Positions 38,501 through 51,000 of a stretch of DNA of 64,000 nucleotides are shown here, one piece after another. This DNA comes from Paragonimus skrjabini miyazakii (taxonomy: Eukaryota > Platyhelminthes > Trematoda > Plagiorchiida > Troglotrematidae): contig JTDE01000153.1 of the NCBI GenBank assembly GCA_014338405.1, positions 134,763-198,762 on the forward strand, given 5' to 3'. Each line of letters starts with the position of its first letter. The stretch's first letter is position 1. Below the pieces are notes generated by a model. The model was given only the letters and a program-made list of their open reading frames with translations, was not told where the DNA came from and did not search any database. The position numbers and the translations under genes are program-made.

Positions 38501-41500
38501 CGCAGATGCGAATATCCACACGGCGGTCTACTTTTGCTAAGCACAAGAAAGAGGGTGTCTAGCTGTCTATCATTCACCTGAGGGTGAGCATTACGAAACA
38601 CTGGCAACTGTTTTGACGGATTTCTGAAACCCATTCAGTCTGGTCAATATGAACTGTCATTAAGTTCAGTTCGATTTTGACAATATTTCTGATAACGTTT
38701 TCCCTCAGATTATTACAAATTTTGACTGCCGAAGAGTTATCCCTGAAAATGACCTCTTGCATTATGACAGACTTCTGTTTTTATGGTATATATGCACATA
38801 TTGTTGGCGTCACTCATCTGTTACGAGTGATAACAAGTTGCTGCGCCTCAAGTCCGAAAATGTAGTCGTCAGTGTCATCCCCTCTATCCGGATGAGGTGA
38901 TTAAGCTCATAAATGTAAAATACGTCTAACGTCAAACTAGCTTTACAAACCGTTGGAATGATATCAGCATCGAAAACGGACAGTCTTAATGGTCTTCACC
39001 GAAGTTATGCCAGACCTATTCCAGCACAACAACACTAACACAGTATTGCTGTCTCCTGAAACTGTCCACACAAGATACCACCAGTCACGAAATACAAAAG
39101 CGTTGATGTTTACATATACAGAAACTTTTAATGTCTGTTCAAAACCTGTATTTTGAAACCTCCATTTAGAATAGTCCCCTACCTACGTTGGCTTTCAGCT
39201 AAGGCAGGTCGATTCACTCTACCAGTCTGTTCGTGCTCACAAGCGCTATCTTGTACTAGTGTATATTGGTTGCGAGTTTCCCTGACATTACGTTAAATTT
39301 TGGTATATGGTAGTTGTGTGAAAGAACCAGTTTGCAAGTGGTCACTTGCGTGGTGAGGCAACAGACTACTCACGGGTATGCCTACACCTGGTAAGGAGAT
39401 GTTGGACATTTTGCTGTGAGTTAAAGGACGCTCAGCAAAGACATTACGCGTAATGTCCTACCGGCAAAGCGATTACGTTTCGAAAACTCAGGCAACTTTA
39501 TTCTTCATCGTTGTTAGTCGGCTAACCATTGGAAATTATTCACAACCACTATCGTGCGCATGGCTAGCAGAAAATAAGCCGTCACCAGGTGACTTAAAAA
39601 GAGGGGTAGTAGTATGAATGAGAGTGGACCAATGACTGCAGCAAGCGTTAACTACAAATTGAGGGTTTCAATCAAGGAGGCTGGTTGGGCACGGGTTTTT
39701 CAACCTGGTAGCTGATGCCTGCATACATCACTCCATAAAACCGTCAAGATTCGTTTGTTTAGGGTTTATCATCTTTCCTGAGTGCACCTTCCTAACAATG
39801 ACTGTCTCAGTCGATACTGCTGAGGAGGGGAAGTGAGCTGCCATAAGCAAATCAGATTGTGGAATATTATTTAATTTTGTTGGTGGGTTTCGTGTTTGTC
39901 GTTAGCGAAACAGTGCAATGCTGAAATAAATGTGCTATGTGACATGGGAGCCCGCTATGACAAAATACGTAGCGAGTTTGTTTGCTAATTAAGTGCAAAT
40001 TGTTTAGGCTTGCGGGTCTTAACAACTGATCAGTCATTTATACAAACAATACTTGCCAACTTTGGTTTAGGGGATATTTCCACGGTATTAATTAAACCGA
40101 ATTAGATAGCCCTGGCCAAATTTGTCACTTAATCGCTCGATAGTGATCCTGAGATGGGGCAATAAAAGCACCTGCCATGTTCGTCCATCCATGTGGTTTG
40201 CAAACTTCAGGCGCCAGGTCGGAGTTATCTGTCAGTCACGATCAGTCAGAAACAAACATCTAAGCGATGTCTTCGGATTTGGTTCAAAAATAAATAGTCG
40301 GTTGCTTCATTTGTGACTGCCCCTTTATTTATTCGAAACTAGCAGTCAGTACCTGGTGAGTCTTTCCACGAACGACTACTCTCCTGAAATGATCCTTATC
40401 TTCCGTCTCCGATGAGTTTCTAAAGCAAGCAGGGATCTCAAGAAAATTACCTCAGTCTTGGTTCTATTTTTTTCTGCTTCTCTTCTACAGAGAATACAGT
40501 GTTTATCTTCACAATTCTATCCTTTGAAACCTTGAGTTCAGTCTATGCAGGACTGGTGACTTGTTCATTCCGCTTACGTCTGGGCATGTTCGGTCAATAT
40601 CACATGAACACATACAGTTATAGAACACTAGTGGGATGTGAGCGGCATTCGATTTGTACGGACCCTGTCCTGACCCCACTGTGTTTACACCACGCTGTTT
40701 GTCACTCCTACCTAAGAACTAATTCGTAACCTATGGACTATGACAATGAGACAGACGAGAATGTACTCACAGATCAGCACGTTGTGTTACGGATGCTAAT
40801 ATAGTGACCAAAGCAACCGTGACTGGTTGCATAAACCTCGGAGAAAACAGTAAACAAAATGCAAGATGAACTGCATAAAATTCAAAGACGGGGGTACCTT
40901 ATGAATAACGAAATTTAGTTCAAGATGCTAAAACATATTCCTTATTAGCGTCCGACGTACCGTGGATGTGGGTGGACACGTGGGCTATTCTCATTGTCGA
41001 TAGGGACTACTCTGCAGGAGATGCTATCGTTGGTAGGTCCTGTCATTGGTCTCGGTATGGCAACTGCTATTTTTCGGCGAAAGAATCCTATGCAATACTT
41101 TTTCCAGGAGTTTTTGTCGTGAAGTTTGTTGCAACCTATGTTAGTCACCCAGTTTATCGGTGTGCACGCAAACTTACGTTTTTCGCTATGACTGAGGGCG
41201 ATCAAACAGTGAAATAAACCGAAAGAATATGTTTCTGAAGACCACAAAATAAGGGACGAGTTTCTTCTACATCAGATTGTCAAGCTACCTGAAAATTACC
41301 GAATCGGACAATAATTACTAAGGTGAATTATTCAACAATTCGTTTGTTACCAGCTTAGTTTAAACTGTTAAACTCGTATTCTTCCCCTGAAAAACGGTTG
41401 AAAATAGGCTGTTATAGGTTATAAGAGTAAACGATTCGACATCGATTTGTCTTGACATTAACTAAAGTGATCGGTTCCATAAACATTAAGTTTAGTGTTC

Positions 41501-44048
41501 AAGCAGTTCTGAGTGTGAAAGATCGCAGAACTGATTAGAGTGCGAAATTTCACTCTATATGTATCTCACCTCTCTGAGCTACGTGCAGTTCTTGGCACTG
41601 GGCACATACCTAATTTGCATATTTGTCATATTGCGTCTGGGTTTTATCTGCTCTCCGATGAAATTCAATCAATCAAATTCGCTTTAACTGAACGCCTGCC
41701 TCAAGGGAGCAGAGAACATTCAATTTCTCCCCGTTGAATAACAGCGGCAACAAAAACAACGGGAACAGTAACAACAACTTTAATTAACTTGTTCGGGTAT
41801 GTTGAGTTGAACCAGAGAATCAAGAGACACACAAACACTTCCGATTGTGTGTCAGTGGACCAGATCACACTCGTACACACTCCACACTCACGTGCATGTA
41901 TGTGTAAGTGTGTGAATGCGTGATTGGCTTCCCCACTTGATGTAACCCAATATTATTTTATTGAGAATGGAGCTCTTTAGGCGCATTTCATCCTGTTCTC
42001 CCCGCATTGTTTACAGAGCAAATTTGTGCCAGCCGACATCACCATAAATTATTATAAATGTAAGCGATGAGACTGTGCAGGACTGTTGATTCTTATCACC
42101 CTATAAGGTGATCCAAATAACAGGCTGAGTACATCACGTTAGATAGCCTTTTTGTTCACTTCTACATACATTTAAGAACTAGTCGATGCCTTCGCCTAGC
42201 CCCGTGCATCAGAGGATAACACAGTACTACCACACTAACCAAATATCGTATTACACAATTTCATTGAAGTAACTCCAGCGTTTCGTGCTTAGGCGCTGAT
42301 ATGACCAGCATTACGTTAACAAGTGAAGATTGAGAGTGCTGAACTGTCTGGATACTGTGTAGAGGCAATAGAATATAAGTATTTAAGCACTGACTGGACG
42401 CGTTCGAATCACATCAGTAGGCACCACTGAAAAACACAGCACGCGTTTACAAGTCCAAGATCAGGTTTCTAAGCTAGCGAAGACTAAACACAACTCGCCG
42501 TCGGTTACTAAATGTTGTGAACTCATCGCATTTGTGCGCCTGTTTGCCTGTATTTCGTCAGGATAACATTTTTACTACAAACAGATAAACAAGTAGAAAT
42601 GAACAGACTAATTATTTAAATTTAGTATGTACTAAAAACGACTGATTTCAATTGAACTGTCTCACAGGAGCCCTCACAAACTATTCAACTTACAATCACC
42701 TAGCCTACTTGTTTGGTCCTTTCGAACTTGTCAATCTACACCGCCAATTTTGCTTAACTGACTCGTCTACGTTCCGTCACCGCTAATTGCATTACATCCA
42801 TCAACCAAGATACTGGGCGACTGTTCCTCAAAACTAGTGAACAACAACCAAATACGCAGTCTACTTATCTACACACACAACCACATACGCACAATGTCTG
42901 ACTCAGTCAGTGCTCAGTCCAAAGTTCCATTCAACTAGGAAGAAAGCTCACAGGCCGATGCTGATTGGACCATTGTGAAACTGGGACTGTTAGTTTAGGA
43001 TTTAGAAACTTAAAATCACCGTCAAAACTGAGGAAGTATGCTGTCGTACATCATTCTGTTAATAATTTCGGTTTCGCTAAATTGCATTTGCATATACGTG
43101 CATGCGCTTACACACATGCTGATCGTTAAATGAGGCTGCAAATCCATCAGCGAAAGGAGAAAGTACTTGGCCATACCCTCAACCCCAATGATAATTACAG
43201 TACGATGCCCCTGCGGCGCGAGGGCATGACTCATTCGCATACCCCATAGATGAGAATGGCGTGGTTGCGCGTTCGGTGGCGTGACTGGCTTACAGACTAC
43301 TACCATACTGTTTTGCTCCTCGCGATTGCGTTTACACGTGTCTGCTTGTTTGTGTGTATATGGGTCCAGTCTGCTTGTTAGTCTGTCTTTCGCTCTCCGT
43401 GTATAACTGTGTGTATGTGGGGCTTGTTTGAGATACCAACAGCTTGCTTCGCTGTTTAGTTGGGATGACTGAAGTGAAATTTCACCCTGACACACAAACA
43501 CAATACAAGTGTCACCGAGATGAAGATTGTTAGTTATGCATAATTGTAGTTTACGAAGGGCGAATGGACCCATTAAAAAACAGTCCATTCACAGACGAAA
43601 CTGATTTGATCAGCAAAATTCGGCGATGAGCAGCCATGGGATGAGTGAGAATCAATTTGATCACAGCAGTTCTCAGTTCATTGCGTTAAGGGGAACTCGG
43701 ATTTCCCAACATTGGGCCGTTATTGCAAGACAGAACTGTTTGTAGTTTATCAAACTTTCTTGATGAATATCACACATTTGATTGCAGTCTTCGCATTACG
43801 AATTCCCAGCCAGTCACTTTCGAAAAGAGGCACCAGACTCTTGTTGTAGCTCATCAGTAGTGCATTTGCCTGCCAATGCGGGGACAAGAACTCCGGCTAC
43901 GCTTTCATTATCAAACTGTGAACACTGAGCATTTGGGATGTATAGTTCATGAATGTGACGTTTTTGTGGTACTGTATTTGTTAAACTTTAGCACAGTTTT
44001 ATTTTCAAAAAGGGTCATATTATACTGTCGCACAGACGGTTATGTGGA
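32543..44048 (+). other. Intron, no gene recognised; contains an assembly gap
   Basis: Several open frames of 60-190 codons occur on both strands (for example 37729-38100 and 43022-43588, both minus) without recognisable domains. A short string at 43846-43915 resembles 12510-12600. Confidence 0.5.
33564..33663. other. Assembly gap of 100 N
   Basis: There are exactly 100 N. The round number suggests a scaffold gap of unknown true length, so the intron size is approximate. Confidence 0.98.
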
Positions 44049-44180
44049 TAATTGGGTTCAACTGCGAGCCACCGGCGTGGCTTCTGAGTTCAGCTGGTAA
44101 AGCGCTTGCTGCAATGAGGTCTGCTATGTCTGTTGCTGTTTCTATCACAATTGGATCTTTTCTAAAGAGTCACACTAGTT
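44049..44180 (+). mobile_element. tRNA-derived SINE with deleted B box
   Basis: It carries the family head string 'taattgggttcaact', then an A-box region (44085-44103, GAGTTCAGCTGGTAAAGC). It jumps after 'gtctgttgctgtttc' straight to the tail 'cacaattggatcttttctaaa'. The B box present in the other copies is missing, so it should not be transcribed by pol III. Confidence 0.6.
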
Positions 44181-45140
44181 TCTGCGCCGGATGAATAGCT
44201 CATAACGTTGTTCTATATTCAACCAGTTAGCAGTGAAGACTGCAAACTGACATGTTTTGGCGCCCAAAAGGATAAAATCCAGGTGATCGGGCGTTGCCGC
44301 AGTATTTTAGATATAGTATGACTGTAAATTCTGCTATATTGTGGGGTCGGAAGCAGTTCATTGTCATCGATCTGATCGATTTTTGGTACCGTGAAAACTA
44401 TAACACGTACAGTGTATGTCCTCTGGATCAACATTGATATACGCACTGAAATGCCCATGCAACTCACTCCACTTAAAGTGATGCTTTAGCAATTGTTTTG
44501 GTCATAATACAAATCATTATAAAAATTATTTTTAATTACTGTTTCCTGAAACTGCATCACTTAGTTGAGAGATGGGGTGTCGTCTTACCATTCATTCCAC
44601 ATATGCTCTCGCTCAGAAGCCCCCGACGACAACAGCGTAACTTCGCACTTTAGAAACGACATCCAGTTTGAGATGAAACCAGACCTGAGCTGATAATACC
44701 ATTCAGCACCGCTATGCTATCAAGTCGTTGAGGACCTGATCAGAGGCACCGCCGTTAGTGCGTGGAAAATAAAACAAGACAGATAAGTGCACTGTTTCCG
44801 GTCGAACAATCCGGAGGCCCGGTAACCGCTCCATTGGTGTCATTTATAACTTGTTGACATTGAGGATGTAACTGTAGTTCGTTTACTTAACCTTACCTTG
44901 TGTGAATGCAAACTGTTCCCAGTATGTTCTGTTTACCGCACCCAAAACGCTACCCCCATTCCCGTCACTTGTGAACCCTGTGCTCCTAGCCTAACTAAAC
45001 AATGGATTATTGTCCCGCAACAATCAAAATGTGAATGTTTGATTTGGCAACCCCAATTTAACAGTTGAAAGCCTGATGGGCCGTTACTGTCAGCATACTT
45101 GCTTGCCAACTCCGATCTCCGCAACATATTTCCGAAATAT

Positions 45141-45239
45141 CCATTTATAGATCAGACCCAACTATGAGAAATCTGGGCTTCGACTGCATTCGAACGAGCC
45201 ACAGAAATAACATATCCAAACGCGGCAAGCGCTCTAACA
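45141..45239 (-). mobile_element. SINE fragment, minus strand
   Basis: On the minus strand it starts inside the A box (TGTTAGAGC, 45239-45231). It runs through a B box (CGTTCGAATGC, 45196-45186) to the tail 'tcatagttgggtctgatc'. The head and the first half of the A box are missing. Confidence 0.65.
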
Positions 45240-45364
45240 GCCGACTTTTCACAATTAGGTCCCACCTAAATAATCCGATCTGACAAACTTCTGATCAATA
45301 ATATAATTTCTATGCTCGACGGTGGCACTGGTGGATTCCAGCGTGGACTGTTCGAGAAATCCTG
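45240..45364 (+). mobile_element. SINE tail fragment, plus strand
   Basis: It begins 'gccgacttttcacaattagg', the sequence that follows the B box in the full copy, and continues 'taatccgatctgacaaac'. It abuts the minus-strand fragment exactly. Beyond about 45300 the family match fades. A head-like 'ggtggattcca' recurs at 45329-45339. Confidence 0.5.
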
Positions 45365-45640
45365 CCGTGACAATCGATCCTCCGGATCACTTGGTGGATT
45401 CCATATTAGACAGTGAGACGGGTGGTAACCAAGTTTAAGTGCGAAATTTCCGAGCTCCTGGCGTGGCTTCGTAGCTTAGCCGGTAGAGCGCTTGCTGCAC
45501 TTAGATATACTGTTTCTGTCGCCAGTTCGAATCCAGCCGAAGCTCTGACTTTTCACAACTGGGTCTCATCTGAATCATCAAATCTGCCATGCTGCCCATT
45601 AGTAATATTCATATACGTTACCTTCGGGATTATCTACGAA
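45365..45640 (+). mobile_element. tRNA-derived SINE, near full length
   Basis: The head (45375 onward, 'cttggtggattccatat') is followed by an A box (TAGCTTAGCCGGTAGAGC, 45472-45489), a B box (AGTTCGAATCC, 45524-45534) and a tail 'cacaactgggtctcatctgaatcatc'. The head, A box, B box, tail order equals that of the reversed copy at 7228-7425. The 138-codon open frame across it (45413-45829) is a by-product of this sequence, not a gene. Confidence 0.75.
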
Positions 45641-47402
45641 GTCATTTGGCCTTCATTGGTTGCATCTGCTGGATTAATTGTTTTATTTTTTAGTATTAAC
45701 CCATTTATAGACTCTGGAATGTCTACCCAACTTTACAATTGTAGGCTGTTTTATCAAATTACCGCGCAGACAACGCATGCTGGTGACAGTGGAATTGAGA
45801 TAAGGATTGATGACAATTCACCGAAGTAGATGTTTGCTTGAACGAATTAGGACTAGCAATAATAAACTCGCTAACCACGTCACCAGATAACGATTTTGGT
45901 GAGTTCTAATCGTCTGTTCGTAAGCTGTTCCCGCCGTTTTTGTGCAATATTTACACTTTTGTGGAAGGTTCAGAGACTGTTCAATAACCTGTTGCTAACT
46001 ACATGGTAGCGGGTCTACAATGTGGATGTTAGAAAACGGAGTAACAAGAACACATTGAAGTATGATGTCGATGACATTAATAAACAGACTACACACTATA
46101 TATGAACTGCCTATCTGCTATTATTAGCTACTATACAATGGATACAATCGCCGTCTACGAAGATGTTAAAGCCAATTCTTGACGCTTCCGATTGTATTTA
46201 TCAGCTCAAGTGTGGCATCGGTGTCTGCTACCTAGTGAAATAAATTTACCCATTCGAATTGTCTTGACAATCTTCGTAGGCGGCAGTGGTATCGACTGTA
46301 TAGTGGTCAGCATTCCCAGGGAGGTAGCCTCGGACTTTCGTAGGATTGTAGCATTTAGTTTCCTGCAGGTCTGTTTGGAGTACTTAATAAATGTGGGTCT
46401 TTTGTCATGATGTGCGTTCCATAGTGGACAGAGTATTTTGCTACGATACTCGGTAAATGCATTGTCTGCTACCTAGAAAGAACTAAGGGGAATTTACCCA
46501 AGTGAATTATGTAGCATATTCTTAAGATGCTAGTTTGATAAGTTTTACTTCAGGCAGTGAAAACATTGGCGCGTGATCGATTACCTGCATCATCGATCGC
46601 AAGTCATTTAACCGAAGACCGGCATACCATACATCCATCTAATTGCTTCAGTTTTATTACGTAATCAGAGTTCACGACTATTGACTCTGATTGAAGTTCT
46701 GCTAGTCACGCTTCTAAAACTGAGCTTATGTAGACAAAAGTAACTTATTGTAGTGTTGAAGCTGCCTTAGTTTTGACTGAGTTTGATCACATGATGTAGT
46801 ACTTTGGTTTTGTTCGTTGTTCCGGTTCAACGATTGTTTAGGTTTGTTAAGCATTACGAGATGCACGTTTCTGGTTGAGGAGAGTGTAAGAAATGGTACC
46901 TTCTCACGGTTTCTGCCCTCTGTGTGGTATTTCCAAATGAACTGAAGGGACCGGCTGTGTTAAGTGAGAGTAGCTTAAGTCGATCAAGCGAACAGAACTC
47001 GGGCTTCACCTCCAAACTACCACCGTTATGGGATTTTCAGTACAGATCTAAGTTAATGTTAGTGTTTGCCGTAGCTACGGATGTTACTGATTGGCTTAAA
47101 AAGAATCTGCAGAACAGTGAGACTTAAGTAGCCGAAGACAGTTTTTCTATTAAATCGCCGTGGAATTTGTATATTGGATAGTGTTAATCCGTTACAAAAC
47201 CCCACACTGATTAGTTATCACTAAACGATTAATGAGTTCGTATTTTATTGTAACGCTGTGGCCTGTAACTAACACATATTGAAAGGTTTCCGAACACCAA
47301 TTGATTTCGGAATCTACATTCCCTTACATCTCAGCCGTGCTCGCCAGCACTTCCACTTGAACTGTCGCATAATCTTAAACGGCTTACCATATTCTCTAAC
47401 AG
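45641..47402 (+). other. End of the 30-kb intron
   Basis: It holds an imperfect inverted repeat (46141-46300) and ends with a pyrimidine-containing tract and AG at 47401-47402. No gene is seen. Confidence 0.6.
46141..46300. repeat. Imperfect inverted repeat, about 40-bp arms
   Basis: Left arm 46141-46182 contains 'cgccgtctacgaagat'. Right arm about 46252-46300 contains 'atcttcgtaggcggc'. The arms pair with a few mismatches over some 37 bases. It could be a tiny MITE or a fold-back relic. Confidence 0.6.
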
Positions 47403-48017
47403 GCACCCTTCACAGGGGCGTGCTCCTGGTATGCTCGGCTCTCCCACCAACACTCCTATGAACGGAATTCTCCAACCACCTCCTATCCAGTCCACCGGCT
47501 CGCATCATTTTGCAGCTTATGCGGTCCCTGCTGCAGATGGTTCTGTCGGGTTAGATCCATTCAACCCATGTTCTTTGAACGCCTTGGCTGCGACTACTAC
47601 TTTTGTCAACTGTGCCACCCTGGGGCAGCCTTGCGCTGAACTGGCCCCAGGCACTCCCATCCCCATGGGTTTTAATTCCGCGGCTCTGCCAGGTGCTTAT
47701 GGAGCGCCTCCGGTTCTGCCTCCGCTCTCAATCGGCCCAGGTCTTCCCAATTTTCGATCAACTCCAATATATTCTCAATCCACGCCCGTGGGTAGCAACA
47801 ATTATTTGAATGGCGGTCTGATGCCATGGTGTCTGTTTGTGTGCAATCTACCACCAGATTGCGAGGAGGCTACGTTGTGGCGACTATTCGGTCCATTCGG
47901 AGCTGTGCGGTCTGTCAAGGTTGTTCGAGATGCGGCAACCAATCGCTGTCGTGGGTTCGGATTTGTGAATATGACCAATTATGCGGAAGCTGCATTGGCT
48001 ATTCATTACTTGAACGG
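47403..48017 (+). CDS. ELAV/Hu-like protein, end of hinge and most of RRM3
   Basis: The first base completes the split Arg codon from 17255-17256. The frame then runs HPSQGRAPGMLGSP and through a Pro/Ala/Gly-rich hinge of 139 codons. At MPWC (47821) RRM3 begins: WCLFVCNL (RNP2), LWRLFGPFGAV, then CRGFGFVNMTNY (RNP1) and ALAIHYLNG. All are hallmark strings of the third RRM of ELAV/Hu proteins, which in the family contributes to poly(A)/U-rich binding and multimerisation. The exon ends AACGG|GTAAAT at 48017/48018, phase 2, inside the Asn-Gly pair after the last helix. That is completed exactly by the next exon. The preceding intron spans about 30 kb; an unseen small exon inside it cannot be excluded, but the joined frame needs none. 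Confidence 0.95.
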
Positions 48018-51000
48018 GTAAATGACCATGTTGCAGTCAATAACTTATGTACATTGTGAAAACATGCAAGTTAAATGGCGTTCATATTGCGGCAAGAACT
48101 TCTCTCCAACGCCTTCCATTAGTCCAAACCGCTCTACTCGGGCCTGTGACTTAGTTAAGGAGGTCCATGAGAAAACGGAGTTCTAGCGCAAAAGTAGACG
48201 TTCATTCATATTCCTTGCTCAGACGGATGCTGAGTAGAAATGCATGTAAAGCCATAAATAACTCAATTGCCATTCAAAACATTTAGTCCTCTTATTCAGT
48301 TCACCAAGGCGGTAAGAAGACACATTCACATATGTAAGCATTTCGTTTATTCCCATCAGTTGGTGACGTAAAACAATCACAGGTTTAGAGTCTGTCGACA
48401 AGGCACTGGAACAAACAAACGCCATACGGGTGTATATTATGGTGGGATAAACGGTTTCACTGTCACAGCAACAAAGTTGAATGCATCAGTACCTTTTGCC
48501 AACAGAGAAACGGCGTTTGTCGTTTGCTTTGCAACGCTTCGATAAACGCCATCTTAGGGTTACGGTTACATAATGATCAGACCATAAACGGTGATCACCC
48601 ACATGACTTGTTCCGATAAAGTGTTTAGAGAGCGAAGGTGCTAGATTTCTGTTCGGGTGTTGGCATACAGACCCGCATTGGATCATTTTCTGCAGTAGCT
48701 AATTGGGGATTTTCTTCACCCTTCTCTGTCGCAAATTTCTGCGCGTTCTGCCAGTGTATTTGTTACCGTAATTACAGGTGAACTGGTGGATGACAAGATG
48801 ATGATGACGGTGATGATGATAATGATATATGTATATATCGTTTTATCATTTACCAGTTTGGTAAATGCTCCAAATCGTACTGCTCCTGATCGACCCTTGA
48901 AATGTATGTATTTATCTGTTGGCGAGTCCTATGGCAGGCATCTCGAAGAGGCCGTTTTGTGTGATAAACAGTAGAGTCTGCATAAGCATAATCACAATGT
49001 ACCAAACTGGCCGGAACGAAAGGATATGCCAACTTATGTTCCGTTTTCCTCACATTCGTACAGTTTGCTTTTTAACCGTCAAAACCATGAGGAAGACATG
49101 TTGTATCGCATTTTGTTTGATGAGCCGAAAGTCACGCTTGTTCTGAAACACTTATAACGAAAGAGAGCAGAAATTTAAATGCAATCTCATGATCTATATT
49201 TTCAACGAGGTTAAACTGCAGCGGGTTTTGATACTCACTTTTGCATGAACACTTTTTGGTTGAACACATCGGTAAAAATAGTAAAGTCGATAAACCATGC
49301 TGATCCCTGTAATTTTTCAGACAAGTGCAGTGTTTTCCATTATCTTTTGATATATTTTCTCGTAGAATTCAATCCACGTCGCCAGAGGTTGGTGAACAAT
49401 CCCCGGAACACTTAGTTAAGAAAAAAGAAATCACTATTGGCGGCAAGTCCATAAATGGACTAATGATACCAAAGTCCAGGTTCAATTGTTTGCATTTCTA
49501 CGATTTATCAGATGCGGGGAAATCACACAAGTGTTTTACTTCCGTTATGAACTAAAGGACACACTTATAGCCAATGATATTTTGGTTTGACAAACGAAAA
49601 GTTAAGCTCCATAAGACCTCAATACATTTATCTTGTTAGTGCCGTTACTAAGCTCTCATTTAAAGATTAAGTGAGGGGAGTTGTGGAGACTGTTGTCAGT
49701 TGAAATCAACATGGCAGTTATACACCACGTGTAATTCCGGTGCCGAACGCCTTGTCTTAACAATTTAAAAACACCATTAACGGAATTATGAGTGTCATTG
49801 TTTATAGTAGAGTAAATAATTGACGTTCCATCATTGTTTTTTGGCTTACACGTGACATGAGGTTTAGGGTACAGATTACATACGTTCGGCAGCTTATAAA
49901 AATAGTGGCAATCATACCTATCACCATTCTGTAAACCGAAGCCGTCACTTCATCTGATAGTGAGAACAATAGTACTGAGATTGTTTGAGGTGGTATGAAG
50001 TGGTTTGGAGTATCTTTCTCCAGCGATATTGTGTGGATATTGATAATCTTAACATTCAGTCGTAATGATCCAATGGAATAAATTCTCCGCAATCACGCGA
50101 AAGCTCAGAGTTTTCAACGAGATTGCAAATGTGAAGTATTATAACAAACGATTTACGGCTTGATTTGTTCAACGCACACGACGATGCTAGGAATACGGAA
50201 AATGACTTCCTTTGTTTTCTATAAAACCCTTTCCGCCGTTTGACGCACGCTCGAATACACTCGCATACTATGACAGGATATGTGCAATCCCGGAGAAATA
50301 AAAATAGGTGGTTAGTACAACCACTTGGTTTACTAATCGTCGTTCTCTGAGCAAGGTTGGTCAACATTTTAGATCTCATGTTGAAGCCAACATCATCCGT
50401 TGGGCAACAAAGCAATGAATTCTGTGTTACCTCTTATATCTGACTGCTTTTGAGAATTAGTGTTTTCTATTTTGACAACTGCGAACCAAGAAACGAAAAT
50501 GACTGTATATGACGGATTATCAGACGTATGTCCGCTTGTCCTTAAGCAAAGCGGTCCATCATGTAATACAATAAAATAGGCGTGTAGTTTATTTCACTCA
50601 TAATCACCTAGATCAAAAGTATTATCACTAATTTCAGACACATTTGAATTTCTGTTCTCGGTTCTGTAATTTTTGTTCGCATACATCCGATAAACTAAGT
50701 GCCAAGTGAGCTGTGAGATTAAATGCACTTGGGATACAATGGTTTGGTAGATAATTGTTCTGGCTGTCTACATAGTGGCTGCCAGAACGACTATCGGTCA
50801 ACTTGCCTCCACATGAACAGTCCAACCAAAAACAAAACTGGCCACGGTAGAGCATTGGCTTGAGAGTAAACATCAAGTATTATCAGTACCATCACAAACT
50901 TCCATCCTTGTGATTGTAACCGGTGCAAACTGACCAGTAGGTGTTCCACCCTGTTCATCCGACCATCAGAATACTGCTAAGTCACTGATAATTGATCCGA

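Noticed and set aside
43022..43588. 188-codon open frame, minus strand, in the long intron
   Set aside because: The longest unexplained frame, but an open frame of this length is not surprising in 64 kb read six ways. Composition includes simple-repeat-derived His/Thr stretches and no domain is recognisable.
45413..45829. 138-codon open frame, plus strand
   Set aside because: Its first third is the SINE A-box/B-box region. The remainder is intron sequence.
47672..47854. Minus-strand open frame opposite the RRM3 exon
   Set aside because: It is a shadow of the plus-strand coding exon, which is supported by family motifs and splice phases.
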